From assembly GCA_016840185.1 (NCBI GenBank), contig JAEOSV010000140.1, positions 1-6,453 of the forward strand: a stretch of 6,453 nucleotides of DNA, written 5' to 3'. This document shows positions 6,047 through 6,453 of the stretch, one piece after another (within the stretch, counting starts at the first letter, position 1; each line of letters starts with the position of its first letter). The notes below the pieces were generated by a model. The model saw nothing but the letters and a program-made list of their open reading frames with translations. It had not been told where the DNA came from and did not search any database. Origin of the DNA: Candidatus Hermodarchaeota archaeon (GTDB taxonomy: Archaea; Asgardarchaeota; Hermodarchaeia; Hermodarchaeales; Hermodarchaeaceae). The position numbers and the translations under genes were made by a program.

Positions 6047-6071
6047 CTTAAAGTGTTATGGATGTGACAAC

Positions 6072-6453
6072 TTGACTCAACTCCTTGTTGATGAAACCGA
6101 CCGTCGACTTCTCCGACACCTTGTCCGGGATGCCCGACAGCCCATCACCCAACTTGCCCGAACCCTTGGCCTTTCAGAATCGCTGATTCGGCGCCGAATT
6201 GACCGGCTCACAAAAGCTAGTGTGATTAAGCGGTTCACCATTGATATTGACTTCGAGAAAGCTGACAATCCAATTACCGTGTTAATGGGCGTCAATGCAG
6301 GTCGAATGCCGGGTCCTGAAGTGGCCAAAGCTCTTCAGGACATCGACAACATCGTCGAAATCTATACTGTAACCGGTGAATTCGATATCATCCTTAAGAT
6401 CATTTGTCAAAATATCAGATGCTTCGAAGAAATCATTGAACAAATCCGCAACC
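6072..6453 (+). CDS. Lrp/AsnC-family transcription regulator, 3'-truncated by the window edge
   Basis: This DNA-binding regulator is of the feast/famine family, whose members sense amino acids or related small molecules and bind DNA as dimers or octamers. The 127 visible residues hold an N-terminal winged helix-turn-helix: DETDRRLLRHLVRDAR (7-22), then ITQLARTLGLSESLIRRRIDRL (25-46) with the recognition helix at about 35-46. The ligand-binding RAM domain starts near residue 68 and includes VTGEFDIIL (100-108). The family is about 140-160 residues, so only the end is missing. No in-frame ATG or GTG precedes the domain. TTG 6072 is the likely start, with GGATGTGA (6060-6067) resembling the archaeal GGAGGTGA site at suitable spacing. 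It is divergent from the aminotransferase gene, 176 bases apart, the usual arrangement for a local regulator, and it probably also controls itself. The residues it senses with cannot be judged from this fragment. Confidence 0.92.
   Translation, partial: MTQLLVDETDRRLLRHLVRDARQPITQLARTLGLSESLIRRRIDRLTKASVIKRFTIDIDFEKADNPITVLMGVNAGRMPGPEVAKALQDIDNIVEIYTVTGEFDIILKIICQNIRCFEEIIEQIRN

Noticed and set aside
5896..6071. tRNA or other structured RNA gene between ilvE and lrp
   Set aside because: The pairings found do not form a cloverleaf and there is no GTTC-type T-loop; operator or leader dyads explain the symmetry better.

Overview
The window most likely comes from an archaeon. It carries indolepyruvate:ferredoxin oxidoreductase genes, an Lrp/AsnC regulator next to a class IV aminotransferase, GGTG/GGAGG-type ribosome binding sites, GTG and TTG starts, and A/T-rich box-A-like promoter candidates instead of bacterial -35/-10 pairs. 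An Asgard-type lineage such as Thorarchaeia is only a guess. Nothing in the sequence fixes the taxonomy.

Layout. (1) Bases 2-2067, plus strand: the 3' three quarters of iorA, then iorB overlapping it by 4 bases, forming an iorAB operon. (2) Bases 2070-2630, minus strand: a gene convergent with iorB that resembles a PD-(D/E)XK nuclease. It is split by one in-frame TAA at 2342-2340, yet reads on in the same frame to a Lys/Thr-rich tail ending 2 bases from iorB. (3) Bases 2640-3397: a divergent intergenic region with a perfect 8-bp inverted repeat, then two small plus-strand genes: an unrecognised 96-residue helical basic protein and an 88-residue protein with a possible ribbon-helix-helix (RHH) start and an internal GPxTW repeat. 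(4) Bases 3515-4966, plus strand: a two-domain metallophosphoesterase of the 5'-nucleotidase/UshA/SoxB superfamily. It has no signal peptide and has a SoxB-like HWE motif in place of NHE. (5) Bases 5008-5895, minus strand: a branched-chain-type aminotransferase (ilvE-like). (6) Bases 6072-6453, plus strand: an Lrp/AsnC regulator running off the window edge and divergent from ilvE. The region between them holds several overlapping dyads that look like operator or leader sequence.

Metabolic theme. IorAB oxidatively decarboxylates aryl-2-oxo acids, reducing ferredoxin. The aminotransferase interconverts amino acids and 2-oxo acids. The Lrp-type protein is a plausible amino-acid-responsive regulator of its divergent neighbour. 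Together this is compatible with amino-acid metabolism or peptide fermentation, but the pathway link is inference. The 2070-3397 stretch looks like an accessory insertion between housekeeping genes. I found no RNA genes, CRISPR arrays or insertion sequences.
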